The notes under the pieces were generated by a model. It worked only from the letters and a program-made list of their open reading frames with translations. It had not been told where the DNA came from and ran no database searches. The position numbers and the translations under genes are program-made. This document shows positions 51,623 to 61,926 of a stretch of 64,000 nt of DNA, piece by piece; position 1 is the stretch's first letter, and every line of letters starts with the position of its first letter. Origin of the DNA: CAYXAA01 sp964462985 (lineage in GTDB: Bacteria; Pseudomonadota; Alphaproteobacteria; Rhizobiales; Stappiaceae); contig CAYXAA010000004.1 of assembly GCA_964462985.1 (NCBI GenBank), positions 128,073 through 192,072 on the forward strand, written 5' to 3'.

Positions 51623-53419
51623 CTAGACGACACTGCTCCAGCCGGCGCTGAGGCGCATTGCGCCGTTTATGATCCCGACCATCGAGTAGGTCTGCGGAAA
51701 ATTGCCCCAAAGTTCTCCCGTCCCCGGCGTCGTGTCCTCGGAAAGCAGGCCGACGTGGTTGCGGCAGGACAACATGGCTTCATAGATCTCCCGGGCTTCG
51801 TCCTTGCGGTCTATGCGCGCCAGCGCGTCGATGTACCAGAACGTGCAGATGTTGAACGCATTCTCCGGCATGCCGAAGTCATCCGCCGCATGATAGCGGA
51901 ACAGATGCTTCTCTCGCCGCAGAACGCTGCCGATCTTGTCGACCGTCTTGACGAACCGGGGATCCATGGCCGGCAGAAAGCCCACCTCGGCCATCAGCAG
52001 CAGGCTGGCGTCGAGATCGTTGCCACCAAAGCTTTCAACGAACGCACCGACCTTCGGGTTCCATGCCTCCTCGCAAATCCGGACGTGAATCCGGTCGGCC
52101 CGATCGCGCCAGAACGCCTGGCGCTCCATAAGCCCGAACCGGGCGGCAATCTTGGAGAGCCGGTCGCAGGCGGCCCAGCACATCAGCGACGAAGAGGTGT
52201 GGATGCGCGCGCGCGTCCTCAGTTCCCAGATTCCGGCGTCCGGCTGGTCATGCATCATGAACGCGCGGTCGCCGACTTTCTCCAACCGTTCAAAGTCATC
52301 CAGTCCGGGCTGGTGGAGCAGGCGCTTGTCGAAGAACGCTTGAGCCGCTCCGAGCACAATATTGCCGTAGACATCATGCTGGAAGTGCTCATAGGCCTGG
52401 TTGCCGACGCGCACGGGTCCCATCCCGCGATATCCGGGAAGATCGACGATTCGCTCCTCCAGCTTTTCCTCGAGGCCGATGCCGTAAAGCGGCTGGACGT
52501 GCTCGCCGTTGGTGATGACCGCGATGTTGTTGAGGTACCGCAGGTAATTCTCCATCGTCTCCATCTCGGAGAGGGAGTTCAACGCGCGGACGACAAAGAA
52601 GGCATCCCTCAACCAACAATAGCGATAGTCCCAGTTGCGCTCGGTGCCGTAAGCTTCCGGAATCGAGGTGGTGGCAGCGGCAATGATGGCGCCGGTTTCC
52701 TCGAAGGTGCACAGCTTCAGCGTGATCGCCGCTCGGATCACGGCCTCCTGGTATTCGAGCGGCAGACCGAGGCGACGGGTCCACAGCCGCCAATACAGCA
52801 CTGTCTGCTCCTCGAACGCCCGGCACAGCGTCTCGGGATGATCGGTGAGGCTTTCGTCCGGACCGAGGTAGAACGACACCGGCCCGTCGAGCAGGAAGGG
52901 CGTCTCGGCTCGGACGTATGTAATTGAGGCATTGGTCGTCAGCCGGACGGTCAGTCCGGCAGCGACGTAGCGGACATGGTTTGAGCCGAAGGTGATGTCC
53001 GGAACCCGACTGCCATAGGCCATGCGCGGCCGGCACCGGACCCGGATCCGGGGATGGCCGGCAAGTGTGCGGACGCGGCGAACCAGTCCTGTCGGGCGAA
53101 ACATCCGACCCGCGCGATTGAACCGAGGGGCGAAGTCCGTGATCTCGATGGCATTGCCATCTGGGTCATACAGCCGCGTCTTCACCACGGCCGTATTTTC
53201 CAGATACTCCTGCTCGCTGCGCACCGCGCCCATCAGTTCGATCGCAAAGGTGCCGTCGGCCGGGTCGCCGCGGGTTCCGAGCAGAGAATGGAATATCGGA
53301 TCGCCGTCGAAACGGGGCAGACAGCACCAGACCACGCGTCCCGCCCGATCAATCAGCGCCGCGTAGCTACAATTTCCCACCATCGCCAGATCAAGGGAGG
53401 GCTCGATGGCAAGCGTCAT
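51623..53419 (-). CDS. Glycoside hydrolase family 15 protein
   Basis: 598 aa. An N-terminal beta-sandwich (AALIDRAGRVVWCCLPRFDG, about residues 20-40) is followed by an (alpha/alpha)6 barrel with the general-acid region ERNWDYRYCWLRDA and the general-base region TPGTGELWGNFPQTYSM near residue 570. GH15 members are glucoamylases or trehalases. Sandwiched between otsB (ATGA overlap) and otsA, it probably hydrolyses trehalose or an alpha-glucan and may balance the pool. Confidence 0.92.
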   Translation of the reverse strand: MTLAIEPSLDLAMVGNCSYAALIDRAGRVVWCCLPRFDGDPIFHSLLGTRGDPADGTFAIELMGAVRSEQEYLENTAVVKTRLYDPDGNAIEITDFAPRFNRAGRMFRPTGLVRRVRTLAGHPRIRVRCRPRMAYGSRVPDITFGSNHVRYVAAGLTVRLTTNASITYVRAETPFLLDGPVSFYLGPDESLTDHPETLCRAFEEQTVLYWRLWTRRLGLPLEYQEAVIRAAITLKLCTFEETGAIIAAATTSIPEAYGTERNWDYRYCWLRDAFFVVRALNSLSEMETMENYLRYLNNIAVITNGEHVQPLYGIGLEEKLEERIVDLPGYRGMGPVRVGNQAYEHFQHDVYGNIVLGAAQAFFDKRLLHQPGLDDFERLEKVGDRAFMMHDQPDAGIWELRTRARIHTSSSLMCWAACDRLSKIAARFGLMERQAFWRDRADRIHVRICEEAWNPKVGAFVESFGGNDLDASLLLMAEVGFLPAMDPRFVKTVDKIGSVLRREKHLFRYHAADDFGMPENAFNICTFWYIDALARIDRKDEAREIYEAMLSCRNHVGLLSEDTTPGTGELWGNFPQTYSMVGIINGAMRLSAGWSSVV

Positions 53420-54177
53420 CTTTTCCCCTTCTGGGTTTCAGGACAGACACCCGCTGCAAGCCAGCGATGAACCGCCGCCACATCCTGCAGGCGATAGGTT
53501 CCCACGCTCGCGCCGCTCCCCACCTTGATGCCGAAACCGCCGAGCGCGGCTGCGGCACGCATGCCGTCCTCGTCGGTGGTGTCATCGCCGATAAAGACCG
53601 GCACCCGGCCCGCAAACGGCGGAAACCGCATGAACGCCTCGACCATCTTGCCTTTGTCCGACAACCGAGGCTTGGCTTCCACCACCATCTTGCCGTCGAT
53701 GAGATGGAGGTCCGGAAGGTCATCGATTGCAGCTTCCATGTGTTCGCGAAGCGCCATGCCGAGTTCCGGGACGCGCCGGTAGTGGACTGCAAGCGCCGAC
53801 CCCTTGTCTTCGATCTGCAGGCCGGCTCCGGTCAGGCCGGAGGCAGCCAGGCGCCCGCGCAAAACCGTGATCTCCGAGCCGATATCGATGCGCTCGATGG
53901 CAGCATCCGAGCTGGTGCGGTATTCGAGCCCGTGCAACCCGGCTCCCGGAAAGCGCAACGGATCAAGGAGGCGGTCGATCTCGGCGAGCGGCCGACCGCT
54001 CACAATCCCGAGGGCCCCATTGAGGTCGTCGAGGCGGCGAATCAGGAGTGGAACGAGGCAGGGCTCGGGACGAACCATCTCTGGAGAGGGGGCGATTTCG
54101 ACGAGAGTTCCGTCGAAATCGAGAAACACGGCCATGTCGGTCGCGAGCGCGGGCGGTTCGGACATGGCCCCAAACAT
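53416..54177 (-). CDS. otsB: Trehalose-6-phosphate phosphatase OtsB
   Basis: 253 aa HAD phosphatase: FLDFDGTLVEI with the nucleophile Asp (about residue 20), VSGRPLAEID, AGLHGLEYR and metal motif IGDDTTDEDGM near residue 200. It removes phosphate from trehalose-6-phosphate. First gene of otsB-GH15-otsA and translationally coupled to the GH15 gene. Confidence 0.95.
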   Translation of the reverse strand: MFGAMSEPPALATDMAVFLDFDGTLVEIAPSPEMVRPEPCLVPLLIRRLDDLNGALGIVSGRPLAEIDRLLDPLRFPGAGLHGLEYRTSSDAAIERIDIGSEITVLRGRLAASGLTGAGLQIEDKGSALAVHYRRVPELGMALREHMEAAIDDLPDLHLIDGKMVVEAKPRLSDKGKMVEAFMRFPPFAGRVPVFIGDDTTDEDGMRAAAALGGFGIKVGSGASVGTYRLQDVAAVHRWLAAGVCPETQKGKR

Positions 54178-54189
54178 AATTCATCCCTG

Positions 54190-54213
54190 GCGCTCCGAAA
54201 ACCTCCGGAGCGC
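54190..54213. other. Hairpin between xylG and otsB
   Basis: GCGCTCCG and CGGAGCGC form a perfect 8-bp stem with an 8-nt loop, downstream of the xylG stop. Neither strand has a T-run right after it, so a terminator role is only possible. Confidence 0.4.
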
Positions 54214-54268
54214 GAAAAAGCTATCATCGTCAGATATTAAGCTATCGAAGTGATGCCAAGTCGCAACG

Positions 54269-55105
<837 letters not shown>

Positions 55106-55126
55106 GGTGTCGTCCTCCTCTCCCAT

Positions 55127-56431
55127 TTATTTGATGCGGCGGCGGTAGGCGGTATCGATCCACACTGCAAGCACCAGCACGGTGCCAACGACGATGCTCT
55201 GCAAAGGCGAATCGAGCCCCATCAACACCATGCCGGACTGCAGAGACTGCATCACAAGTGCGCCAAGCATTGCGCCGGCGATTGTGCCGGCGCCGCCGCC
55301 GAGCGAAGTGCCACCGATGACGGCGGCGGCAATGGTATAAAGCTCGTCGAGCGTTCCCTGGGCATTGGTGGCCGAGGTCAGGCGTGCCGTCGAGATCGCC
55401 GCTGCGACGGCGGCCAGCATACCCATCAGCGCGAAGACGATCATCGTCACCCGCTTCGTGTTGATACCGGCCAATTCGGCCGCCTCGGGGTTACCGCCAA
55501 TGGCAAAGACATAGCGGCCGAAGGCCGTGCGCTTTGCTATGAAGGTCATGACGATGCCCACGCCGACAGCGAGCAGTACGGGCACGGCATAGCCGAAGCT
55601 GATCGAGAGGCCGCCTTCCGGGATCGGGATGTTGTTTGCCTCGGCATAGCGGCGGGCGAGCGCAGCTGGCAGCACATAGGAATTTACGACGAGAGTGGCT
55701 CCAATGATGGCGGCCGTGGTCGCGCCGACGAGCACGAGCTCTGCCCAGATCGGCTTCAACGGGAACCGGAACCGCTTGCGCTGGCGGCGGGCGTTGATGG
55801 TGGCGAGCACGACCAGACCGATAGCGATGACGGCGATCACCCAGCTCCAGGTTGCGCCGATCGAGCCGCCGGCGCCTCCGCCCAGCAGCTTGAAATTGTC
55901 ATCAGTGAGCGGGATTGTCCGGCCTGTGGCGACCCACCAGGCCGCACCGCGCCAAACAAGCAGGCCGCCGAGCGTGACAATGAAGGCCGGCACGCCAAGG
56001 TAGGCGACGATATACCCCTGCAATGCACCGATCAGCAGACCGACGCTCAGGCCGATCAGCAGCGTCAACAGCCACACCGCGGGGTGATTGAAGCCCAACA
56101 GCGGCGTCAGGTACTCGGCCTGGGCCACGGCCATGATCATGCCGGTCACCCCGAGCACAGATCCGACCGACAGATCGATGTTGCGGGTGACGATGATCAG
56201 CACCATTCCGGTCGACATCACCGCGATCGAGGCTGTCTGGACGGATAGGTTCCACAGGTTGCGCGCGGTCAGGAAGGCTCCGCCCGAGAAGACGTGAAAG
56301 CCGACCCAGATCACAACCAGGGCGACGATCATGCCGACCATCCGGGTGTCGACTTCCATGGCCGCAAGGAGGGACCGCGGTGTCGCGACGGGCGAGGAAG
56401 TTAAGGTGTTGCTGTCTGTGGTCGAAGACAT
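55127..56431 (-). CDS. xylH: Sugar ABC transporter permease, XylH-like
   Basis: 434 aa with about 11-12 hydrophobic helices; ITRNIDLSVGSVLGV-type signature (VTRNIDLSVGSVLGVTGM, about residues 85-102), GVPAFIVTLGGLLVWRG, and the coupling loop GGNPEAAELAGINTKRV. The length fits XylH (about 390-430 aa) rather than RbsC (about 320). Carries a pentose, probably xylose, across the inner membrane. Confidence 0.92.
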   Translation of the reverse strand: MSSTTDSNTLTSSPVATPRSLLAAMEVDTRMVGMIVALVVIWVGFHVFSGGAFLTARNLWNLSVQTASIAVMSTGMVLIIVTRNIDLSVGSVLGVTGMIMAVAQAEYLTPLLGFNHPAVWLLTLLIGLSVGLLIGALQGYIVAYLGVPAFIVTLGGLLVWRGAAWWVATGRTIPLTDDNFKLLGGGAGGSIGATWSWVIAVIAIGLVVLATINARRQRKRFRFPLKPIWAELVLVGATTAAIIGATLVVNSYVLPAALARRYAEANNIPIPEGGLSISFGYAVPVLLAVGVGIVMTFIAKRTAFGRYVFAIGGNPEAAELAGINTKRVTMIVFALMGMLAAVAAAISTARLTSATNAQGTLDELYTIAAAVIGGTSLGGGAGTIAGAMLGALVMQSLQSGMVLMGLDSPLQSIVVGTVLVLAVWIDTAYRRRIK

Positions 56432-56549
56432 ATCGGGTCCGTCCTCCGGAAGCGCCGGTGGCGGGAAGCCGGCCGCGGGCCAGTGATGCAGATGAAGTTT
56501 GGCGCTCGATGATGGCGGCTGGCAAGACTGCCCCGTGCGTCAGGGCCGA

Positions 56550-56576
56550 CCGGCGCGTCTGCGAAAGACGCGCCGG
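56550..56576 (-). other. Stem-loop between xylF and xylH
   Basis: CCGGCGCGTCT and AGACGCGCCGG form a perfect 11-bp stem with a five-base loop (GCGAA), 21 bases after the xylF stop. No U-run follows. Position matches the hairpins after oppA and dctP. Confidence 0.7.
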
Positions 56577-56597
56577 CGCCGCACGGATTGGCCGGAC

Positions 56598-57638
56598 TTA
56601 GTCGCAGGCGGCGACCGAACCGGAGGGCACGCCCTGGCAGACCACGTCCTTCGACACCCAGCCGGCGTCGATCACAACGTTCAGGTTGTCCTTGGTGATC
56701 GGAACCGGAGCGAGGAAGACCGCCGTCATTTCGACGCCGCTTGGACCGTCGCTCCAAGTCTGCGCATCCGCGATCTGGTCCATCGCCGTGCCTTTGGCGA
56801 GTTCCACCGCGATGTTGGCAGCAGCCTTGCCGAGTTCACGGGCATCCTTCCAAACCGACACGGTCTGGGTGCCGAGAGCGATACGATTGAGCGCGGCATG
56901 GTCGCCGTCCTGACCCGACACCGGTACACTGCCGTCAAGGCCCTGAGCGGCCAGCGCCGCCACAACGCCGCCCGCCGTGCCATCGTTGGACGCGACGACT
57001 GCGTCGACGTTGTTGTTGTTGGCAGTCAAGAACTGCTCCATGTTGCGTTGCGCGTTGGCCGGGAGCCAGCCGTCGGTGTAGGCCTCGCCAACGTTCTTGA
57101 TCTTGCCGGCATCGATCGCCTCCTGCAGGACTTCCATCTGTCCCGAGAACAGGAAGTCGGCATTCGGATCGGCCGCAGAGCCCTTGATGAAGACGTAGTT
57201 GCCTTCAGGCTTGATCTTGAAGACCTCGCGGGCCTGCATCCGGCCCACTTCCTTGTTGTCGAAGGTCAGGTAGAAGGCCTCGGGAATCTCGATCAGCCGG
57301 TCATAGCCCACGACGGGAATACCCTCGTTGACCGCCTTTTCGACGGCCGGTCGGATGGCATCACTGTCCTGGGCGAGGATGATGAGGGCGTTGGCGCCGC
57401 GCGAAATCAGGCTTTCAACGTCGGACAGCTGCTTGGCGGCCGAGGACTGAGCATCAGCCGAGATGTATTGGGCGCCGAGCTTCTCGAGCTCGGCCTTAAT
57501 CGCCGCCTCGTCGGTCTTCCAGCGCTCTTCCTGGAAGTTAGACCAGCTCACCCCCACGGTGATCTCCTGGGCCTGAGCAACGGCGATGGCCGTCGCCGAC
57601 ATGGCCACGCCGGCGAAAATGGCAATTAGTCTGCGCAT
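56598..57638 (-). CDS. xylF: D-xylose-type ABC transporter substrate-binding protein XylF
   Basis: 346 aa from the ATG at 57638 (GGAGG upstream); a longer frame lacks a ribosome site. A signal peptide ends AVAQAQ, followed by ITVGVSWSNFQEERWKTDEA, the XylF-type opening, then SLISRGANALIILAQDSDAI and GYDRLIEIPEAFYLTFDN. Periplasmic pentose receptor. No xylose isomerase or kinase is near, so the sugar is inferred from family likeness alone. Confidence 0.9.
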   Translation of the reverse strand: MRRLIAIFAGVAMSATAIAVAQAQEITVGVSWSNFQEERWKTDEAAIKAELEKLGAQYISADAQSSAAKQLSDVESLISRGANALIILAQDSDAIRPAVEKAVNEGIPVVGYDRLIEIPEAFYLTFDNKEVGRMQAREVFKIKPEGNYVFIKGSAADPNADFLFSGQMEVLQEAIDAGKIKNVGEAYTDGWLPANAQRNMEQFLTANNNNVDAVVASNDGTAGGVVAALAAQGLDGSVPVSGQDGDHAALNRIALGTQTVSVWKDARELGKAAANIAVELAKGTAMDQIADAQTWSDGPSGVEMTAVFLAPVPITKDNLNVVIDAGWVSKDVVCQGVPSGSVAACD

Positions 57639-57737
57639 TCGGTTTCCTCCCTTCAGTCGCCGCCCGGGTCGCGAGCGACGGGTCGCCAGAGCAACCTCGG
57701 TCACACTGGATCCGAAACAGGCTGCTTCAACACGTTC

Positions 57738-57770
57738 AAATCGATCAACCTCCCGACACCCCATCGATTT
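57738..57770. promoter_or_regulatory. Inverted repeat AAATCGAT ... ATCGATTT
   Basis: Two perfect 8-bp arms 17 bases apart, 100 bp upstream of xylF in the 344-bp divergent region; each contains the palindrome ATCGAT. Possible operator pair; the arms recall the LacI-type site at 1018. Confidence 0.4.
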
Positions 57771-57841
57771 CGACAGGGCGCCGCCGATCGAATGGCCTCC
57801 CCGCGAAACCGCTGGCCGGCGGGAAGCAACGTCAGAATGAA

Positions 57842-57862
57842 TTTTTTCGACGTCCGAAAAAA
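57842..57862. promoter_or_regulatory. Candidate ROK/XylR operator
   Basis: TTTTTTCG and CGAAAAAA form perfect 8-bp arms around ACGTC, between xylF (204 bp away) and the ROK regulator (121 bp away). A/T-rich arms of this kind are typical of ROK repressor sites. Assignment is inferred from position. Confidence 0.6.
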
Positions 57863-57982
57863 AGTTGCTCCAAACGGCTCTCTCTGTCAACATGCTTTCG
57901 AAACACCGCCGAAAGAGCGAGGATTGCCGGCTCCCTACTCGACAGGCCGGCCGGACTTTTCCCGGGAGGATTCACGAGCCGC

Positions 57983-59266
57983 ATGACACAAAAGGCGGAT
58001 CGCGACCAGATTCGACGCCAGAACCGGTCCATCGTGCTGCAAGCCCTGCGTCGGGACGGTCCGCAAGCCCGGATCGACCTCGGGCGCACCACCCATCTCA
58101 GTCCGGCCACGGTTACCTCAATTACCTCCGACCTGATCGAAGAAGAGCTGATCATCGGCATCGAGGACAAGGAGCACAAGGAAAGGCTGACCCGAGGGCG
58201 GCCACGCAGCCTGCTCGCGCTCAATCCGGCCGCGTCGGCCGTGCTCGCCGTAAAGATCTCCGTCAACACGATTGAATTCGCCCTTGCCGACTATTCGGGG
58301 CAGGTCGTCGCCCGCGATCGGCGTAAATTCGACAGCGCCACCGTGACGCCGGCTGGCTTTGCGGTGGAACTGGTTGACGCGGCGCGCCGATTCCTTGAAG
58401 CCAGCGAGGCCACGGTAGACGGCACCCTGCTCGAGATTGCCGTCGCTGCCCAGGGCGTCGTCGACAGTGGAACGGGGGTCGTGATCTGGAGCCCGGCATT
58501 CGAGACACGCAACATTCCGGTGGTTGCCCCGTTGACGGAAGCCTTCGGCGCCCATTGCATGCTGTCGAACGATACCAACATGATTGCCGAGGCGCTGCAC
58601 TGGTCGCAGCCGGAACATTACGGCGGGACTTTTGCGGTCATCTTCATCGATTACGGCGTCGGCATGGGGCTTTACATCGATGATCGGCTGTTCTTCGGCG
58701 AGACTGGCGCAGCCGCGGAAATCGGGCATGCCAACCACATCCCGGGCGGTGCGCTGTGCCGCTGCGGCAAACGTGGCTGCCTTGAGGCCTATCTCGGGGA
58801 TTATGCCATTCTCAGAGCCGCGCGCGGCCTGCCGGACACGACACCTCCGGCGGACATCGCGGTCAACACCAGCACGATTTCGGAACTGGTGGCGGCCGCG
58901 GACGCCGGCAATGCCCGGGCTCTGGCCGCCTTTTCCGTTGCCGGCCGGGCGCTCGGCTTCGGCATCGCGCGACTGACAGCAATTCTCGATCCACGCCGGA
59001 TCGCGGTGACCGGCGCCGGGATCCGCGGCTATCGCTTCATGCGGTCTGCTATGGAAGCTGCGCTGGAGGAAGCGCTGGTGGAAGACCTGCGCCGCGGCAT
59101 TGCGATCGACCCGATCGATTGGGAGGAAGATCTGATTCTGCGCGGCACAATCGCCCAGGCCATGCGCCGTTTCGACCGCGAAGTGTTCGCGGAGCAGCGG
59201 CCCGTGGCGTCCGGATCGACCAGGACGGCCGCGCCATTTGCACCCGCAGCACCGGCATCGCGCTAG
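57983..59266 (+). CDS. xylR: ROK-family transcriptional regulator, XylR-like
   Basis: 427 aa. The N-terminal winged HTH (IDLGRTTHLSPATVTSITSD, about residues 33-52) is followed by a ROK sugar-binding/ATPase-like domain with AVAAQGVVDSGTGVV, IDYGVGMGLYID, GAAAEIGHANH and the zinc motif CRCGKRGCLE near residue 260. It should repress xylFHG and be released by the transported sugar. Divergent from xylF. Confidence 0.9.
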   Translation: MTQKADRDQIRRQNRSIVLQALRRDGPQARIDLGRTTHLSPATVTSITSDLIEEELIIGIEDKEHKERLTRGRPRSLLALNPAASAVLAVKISVNTIEFALADYSGQVVARDRRKFDSATVTPAGFAVELVDAARRFLEASEATVDGTLLEIAVAAQGVVDSGTGVVIWSPAFETRNIPVVAPLTEAFGAHCMLSNDTNMIAEALHWSQPEHYGGTFAVIFIDYGVGMGLYIDDRLFFGETGAAAEIGHANHIPGGALCRCGKRGCLEAYLGDYAILRAARGLPDTTPPADIAVNTSTISELVAAADAGNARALAAFSVAGRALGFGIARLTAILDPRRIAVTGAGIRGYRFMRSAMEAALEEALVEDLRRGIAIDPIDWEEDLILRGTIAQAMRRFDREVFAEQRPVASGSTRTAAPFAPAAPASR

Positions 59267-59371
59267 TATCGTCCTTGTCCAGCACGTGAGCGTCGCGCCT
59301 TTGCCGCTATGGGCTTGGACGCACCTCCCGACTTCTCATGTTCGAATGGATGATTTGGCGATCGGCCGCAA

Positions 59372-60511
59372 TCAGGCGCGAGCGACAAGGAGGCTGGTTG
59401 CGAGGCCGCCGGCGGCGGCAATCGTCGCGAGCCCCAGGGAGCCAGGCCTCTCCGTCTTCAGTTCGTGATAGAGCCGCACGGCGAGGATCGCACCCGAGGC
59501 GCCGATGGGATGACCGCGGGCGAGCGCCCCGCCGCCCCGGTTGACGACGGACGGATCGAGACCGATGCCGTCGACGCAGGCGATCGCCTGAGCGGCGTAG
59601 GCCTCCATGACCTCGGCGACAGCAATCTGCTCCGCTCCGATTGCCCTTCGGGCAAGAAGCGCCTGTGTGGCCCCGACCGGAGCCAGGCCCGGCAGGGTGG
59701 GATCGCTCCCGATCGAAAGACCATCGAGGACCTGCAGGACAGGTCCGGAGACGTTGCGGGCCAGGTCACGCGAGACGATGAGGCAGACGGCGGCCGCATC
59801 GGCTTCTACCGCGGCCGTGGCCGCACGTACCCCGGTCGCTTCATCACCGGCGAGCCGTTTGGAACGCCGGCAGATCCCCGGCGTCAGGGCGCGGGCATAG
59901 GTATCGGCAGCAACATCCTCGACACCGACAAGTTCCGATCCAAGGCGGCCAGCTTTCACGGCTGTCAAGGCCGCCGCATGCGAGCGGCAGGTCCAGCCGA
60001 TCTGACGCTCGGTTGAAATCCCCTGCAGGGCTGCGAGGTCGGCCGCCGCTTCAGCCATCTCCGGATCGCGCTCCGGCCAGGGCGTGAACGGCGGCCGGGC
60101 GTAGGCAGCGGGCAGTTCGTCCGGCGCCACCGGGCGCCGCATCCGAATCGGCGCCCGTGAAAAGCTTTCAACGCCGCCGGCAACAACGCAGTCCGCCGCG
60201 CCGCTTTCGACCAGCCGGGCCGCCAGCAGAACGGCGTCGAGGCCGGACGTGCACTGGCGGTCGAGAGTGATTCCCGGCACGCGCTGCGGCAGCCCTGCGA
60301 AGAGGCCGACCCGGCGGGCCGGGTTGCCGCCACCATAGAGCGCATTGCCAAGGAGCAGGTCGTCGACCCTGTCCGCTTGCAGTCCGGCCGCATCCAGGCA
60401 AGCCGTGATGACCGGAGCGGCGAGGGCATCGACCTCGAGGCCGGCGAAGGCGCCGCCGCGCGGCACCACGGCGCTGCGCTTGGCAGCGACAACAAGGGCT
60501 GCCCGGCTCAC
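59372..60511 (-). CDS. Thiolase-family protein lacking the second catalytic cysteine
   Basis: 379 aa. Nucleophile Cys87 is in DRQCTSGLDA and the active-site His334 in GGGALARGHPIGASGA. The C-terminal ATLCIGGG-type motif reads GLATIAAAGGLAT, placing alanine (about residue 365) where thiolases have the acid/base cysteine. Condensing or cleaving activity may be altered, as in KS-like or sterol-carrier thiolases. It is the last gene of bioM-bioN-bioY-ligase-thiolase (ATGA overlap). B. subtilis pairs a similar thiolase (YhfS) with a BioY paralogue. Confidence 0.87.
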   Translation of the reverse strand: MSRAALVVAAKRSAVVPRGGAFAGLEVDALAAPVITACLDAAGLQADRVDDLLLGNALYGGGNPARRVGLFAGLPQRVPGITLDRQCTSGLDAVLLAARLVESGAADCVVAGGVESFSRAPIRMRRPVAPDELPAAYARPPFTPWPERDPEMAEAAADLAALQGISTERQIGWTCRSHAAALTAVKAGRLGSELVGVEDVAADTYARALTPGICRRSKRLAGDEATGVRAATAAVEADAAAVCLIVSRDLARNVSGPVLQVLDGLSIGSDPTLPGLAPVGATQALLARRAIGAEQIAVAEVMEAYAAQAIACVDGIGLDPSVVNRGGGALARGHPIGASGAILAVRLYHELKTERPGSLGLATIAAAGGLATSLLVARA

Positions 60512-61926
60512 CGCTCCCGCTCCAGTGCGGCGACCAAGGTCTCGAGCCGGCGCAGGTCGGTCTTACCGCCGGCCGTCAGCGGCCAATCCTCGACGGCATG
60601 GATTGCCCGCGGCCGCCGGACCGGCAGCAGCGCGGCGCGGCAATGGCGGGTAAGATCGTCAATGTCGCAGGCGGCGACGAACCGCACTGCGGCAACCATC
60701 CGCATGCCGCGAAGATCGTCCGGTAGGCCGAATACTGCGGCGGCAGTCACCGCGGGGTGGCTCTCCAGCACGGCCTCGATCTCCTCGGCAAAGACATTGA
60801 CGCCGGAGGTTACAAGCATGCGCTTGACGCGGCCCACGAGGAACAGATGTCCGTCAGCATCAACGAAGCCGCGATCACCGACCGTGACGAAGCCGTCGCG
60901 CCAGATCGTCTCGCCGTCATCGCCGATCTCGTAGCCGTCGAACAGGAGCGGGCTCCTGACCCAGACTCGCCCTGTGTCGCCGGCGGGCATGGACTGGTTG
61001 TCGTCGCCACGAATGTCGAGGTCGACACCGGGCATGGCCCGCCCGACTGAGCCTTCCGGGCCGGTACCGGCCTCGCGGGCCGTGACAAAGCTCGTCTCGG
61101 AGGTGCCGTAGAACTCGTAGAGGCGCGCGTTAGGGAAGAGGCGCCGCACCCGCTCCAGCGCAGTGTCGCGCCACTTGGCGCCGCTCACCATGACCACGCG
61201 CAGGTCCGGCAGGACCGTCCCGTCCGCCTCCGCTGCCCGGGCGAGCAGCTCGACCTGGGTGGGCGTCGCATAGAGGGCGGTGACCGCGTCGGCACCGATT
61301 CGCGCCAGGACCACCCTGGCTCGAAAATCCCGAGCAACAATCACCGATGCACCCATGTGCAGCGCCTGCAGGGCCCCGTAGAAATGCAGCGAGTGACCGA
61401 GGCCGCCGGGAACGAGCACGCGGTCACCTGCGGCGAGGCCGAACACTGTCTCGCTCAAGGAAAAGCTTTCGATCCAAGAGCGATGGCTGCGGCGGAAGCC
61501 TTTCGGCCGACCTGTCGAGCCGGAGGTGAAGCCGATGTAGAATGGATCGTCGGGATGCGGCACGCTCGGAACCTTGCGGTTACCGCCGTCATGCACGCGA
61601 GCCGACGCCGGACCGACCAGCGTCAGACCCGGCCGGATCGCGGCCGCAATCTCGGCACGCACGGGATCGGGCCAGGACGGATCGGCCACGACAGCGACGC
61701 GGCCGGCGCGAGCGGTCGCCAGCGCAGCGATCACGAGATCGAACGGATCATCGTGACCAAGCAGGACACGTCCGTGGCTGGGGCTGTTCTCAGCGACGGT
61801 CGCCGCCAGCGCCTCCACCTGTCGGGCAAGCTCGGCGAATCGCAACCGCCGCCCGCCGCAGGCGAGCGCCAGCGAATCGCCGCGGTAGCGCACATGCTCG
61901 GAAAGCGGCGCTCCGACGAAGCTCAT
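60508..61926 (-). CDS. AMP-forming acyl-CoA ligase linked to biotin uptake
   Basis: 472 aa, shorter than most acyl-CoA ligases (500-560). P-loop FTSGSTGRPKGFRRSH (about residues 132-147), A5 region YEFYGTSETSF, A7 TVGDRGFVD, A8 GRVKRMLVTSGVNVFAEEIE and the C-terminal catalytic lysine in TAGGKTDLRR. It activates a carboxylic acid to its CoA ester. Overlap with bioY (ATGA) and the thiolase suggests a biotin-precursor acid such as pimelate, or biotin-derived fatty acids. The substrate is unproven. Confidence 0.88.
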   Translation of the reverse strand: MSFVGAPLSEHVRYRGDSLALACGGRRLRFAELARQVEALAATVAENSPSHGRVLLGHDDPFDLVIAALATARAGRVAVVADPSWPDPVRAEIAAAIRPGLTLVGPASARVHDGGNRKVPSVPHPDDPFYIGFTSGSTGRPKGFRRSHRSWIESFSLSETVFGLAAGDRVLVPGGLGHSLHFYGALQALHMGASVIVARDFRARVVLARIGADAVTALYATPTQVELLARAAEADGTVLPDLRVVMVSGAKWRDTALERVRRLFPNARLYEFYGTSETSFVTAREAGTGPEGSVGRAMPGVDLDIRGDDNQSMPAGDTGRVWVRSPLLFDGYEIGDDGETIWRDGFVTVGDRGFVDADGHLFLVGRVKRMLVTSGVNVFAEEIEAVLESHPAVTAAAVFGLPDDLRGMRMVAAVRFVAACDIDDLTRHCRAALLPVRRPRAIHAVEDWPLTAGGKTDLRRLETLVAALERER

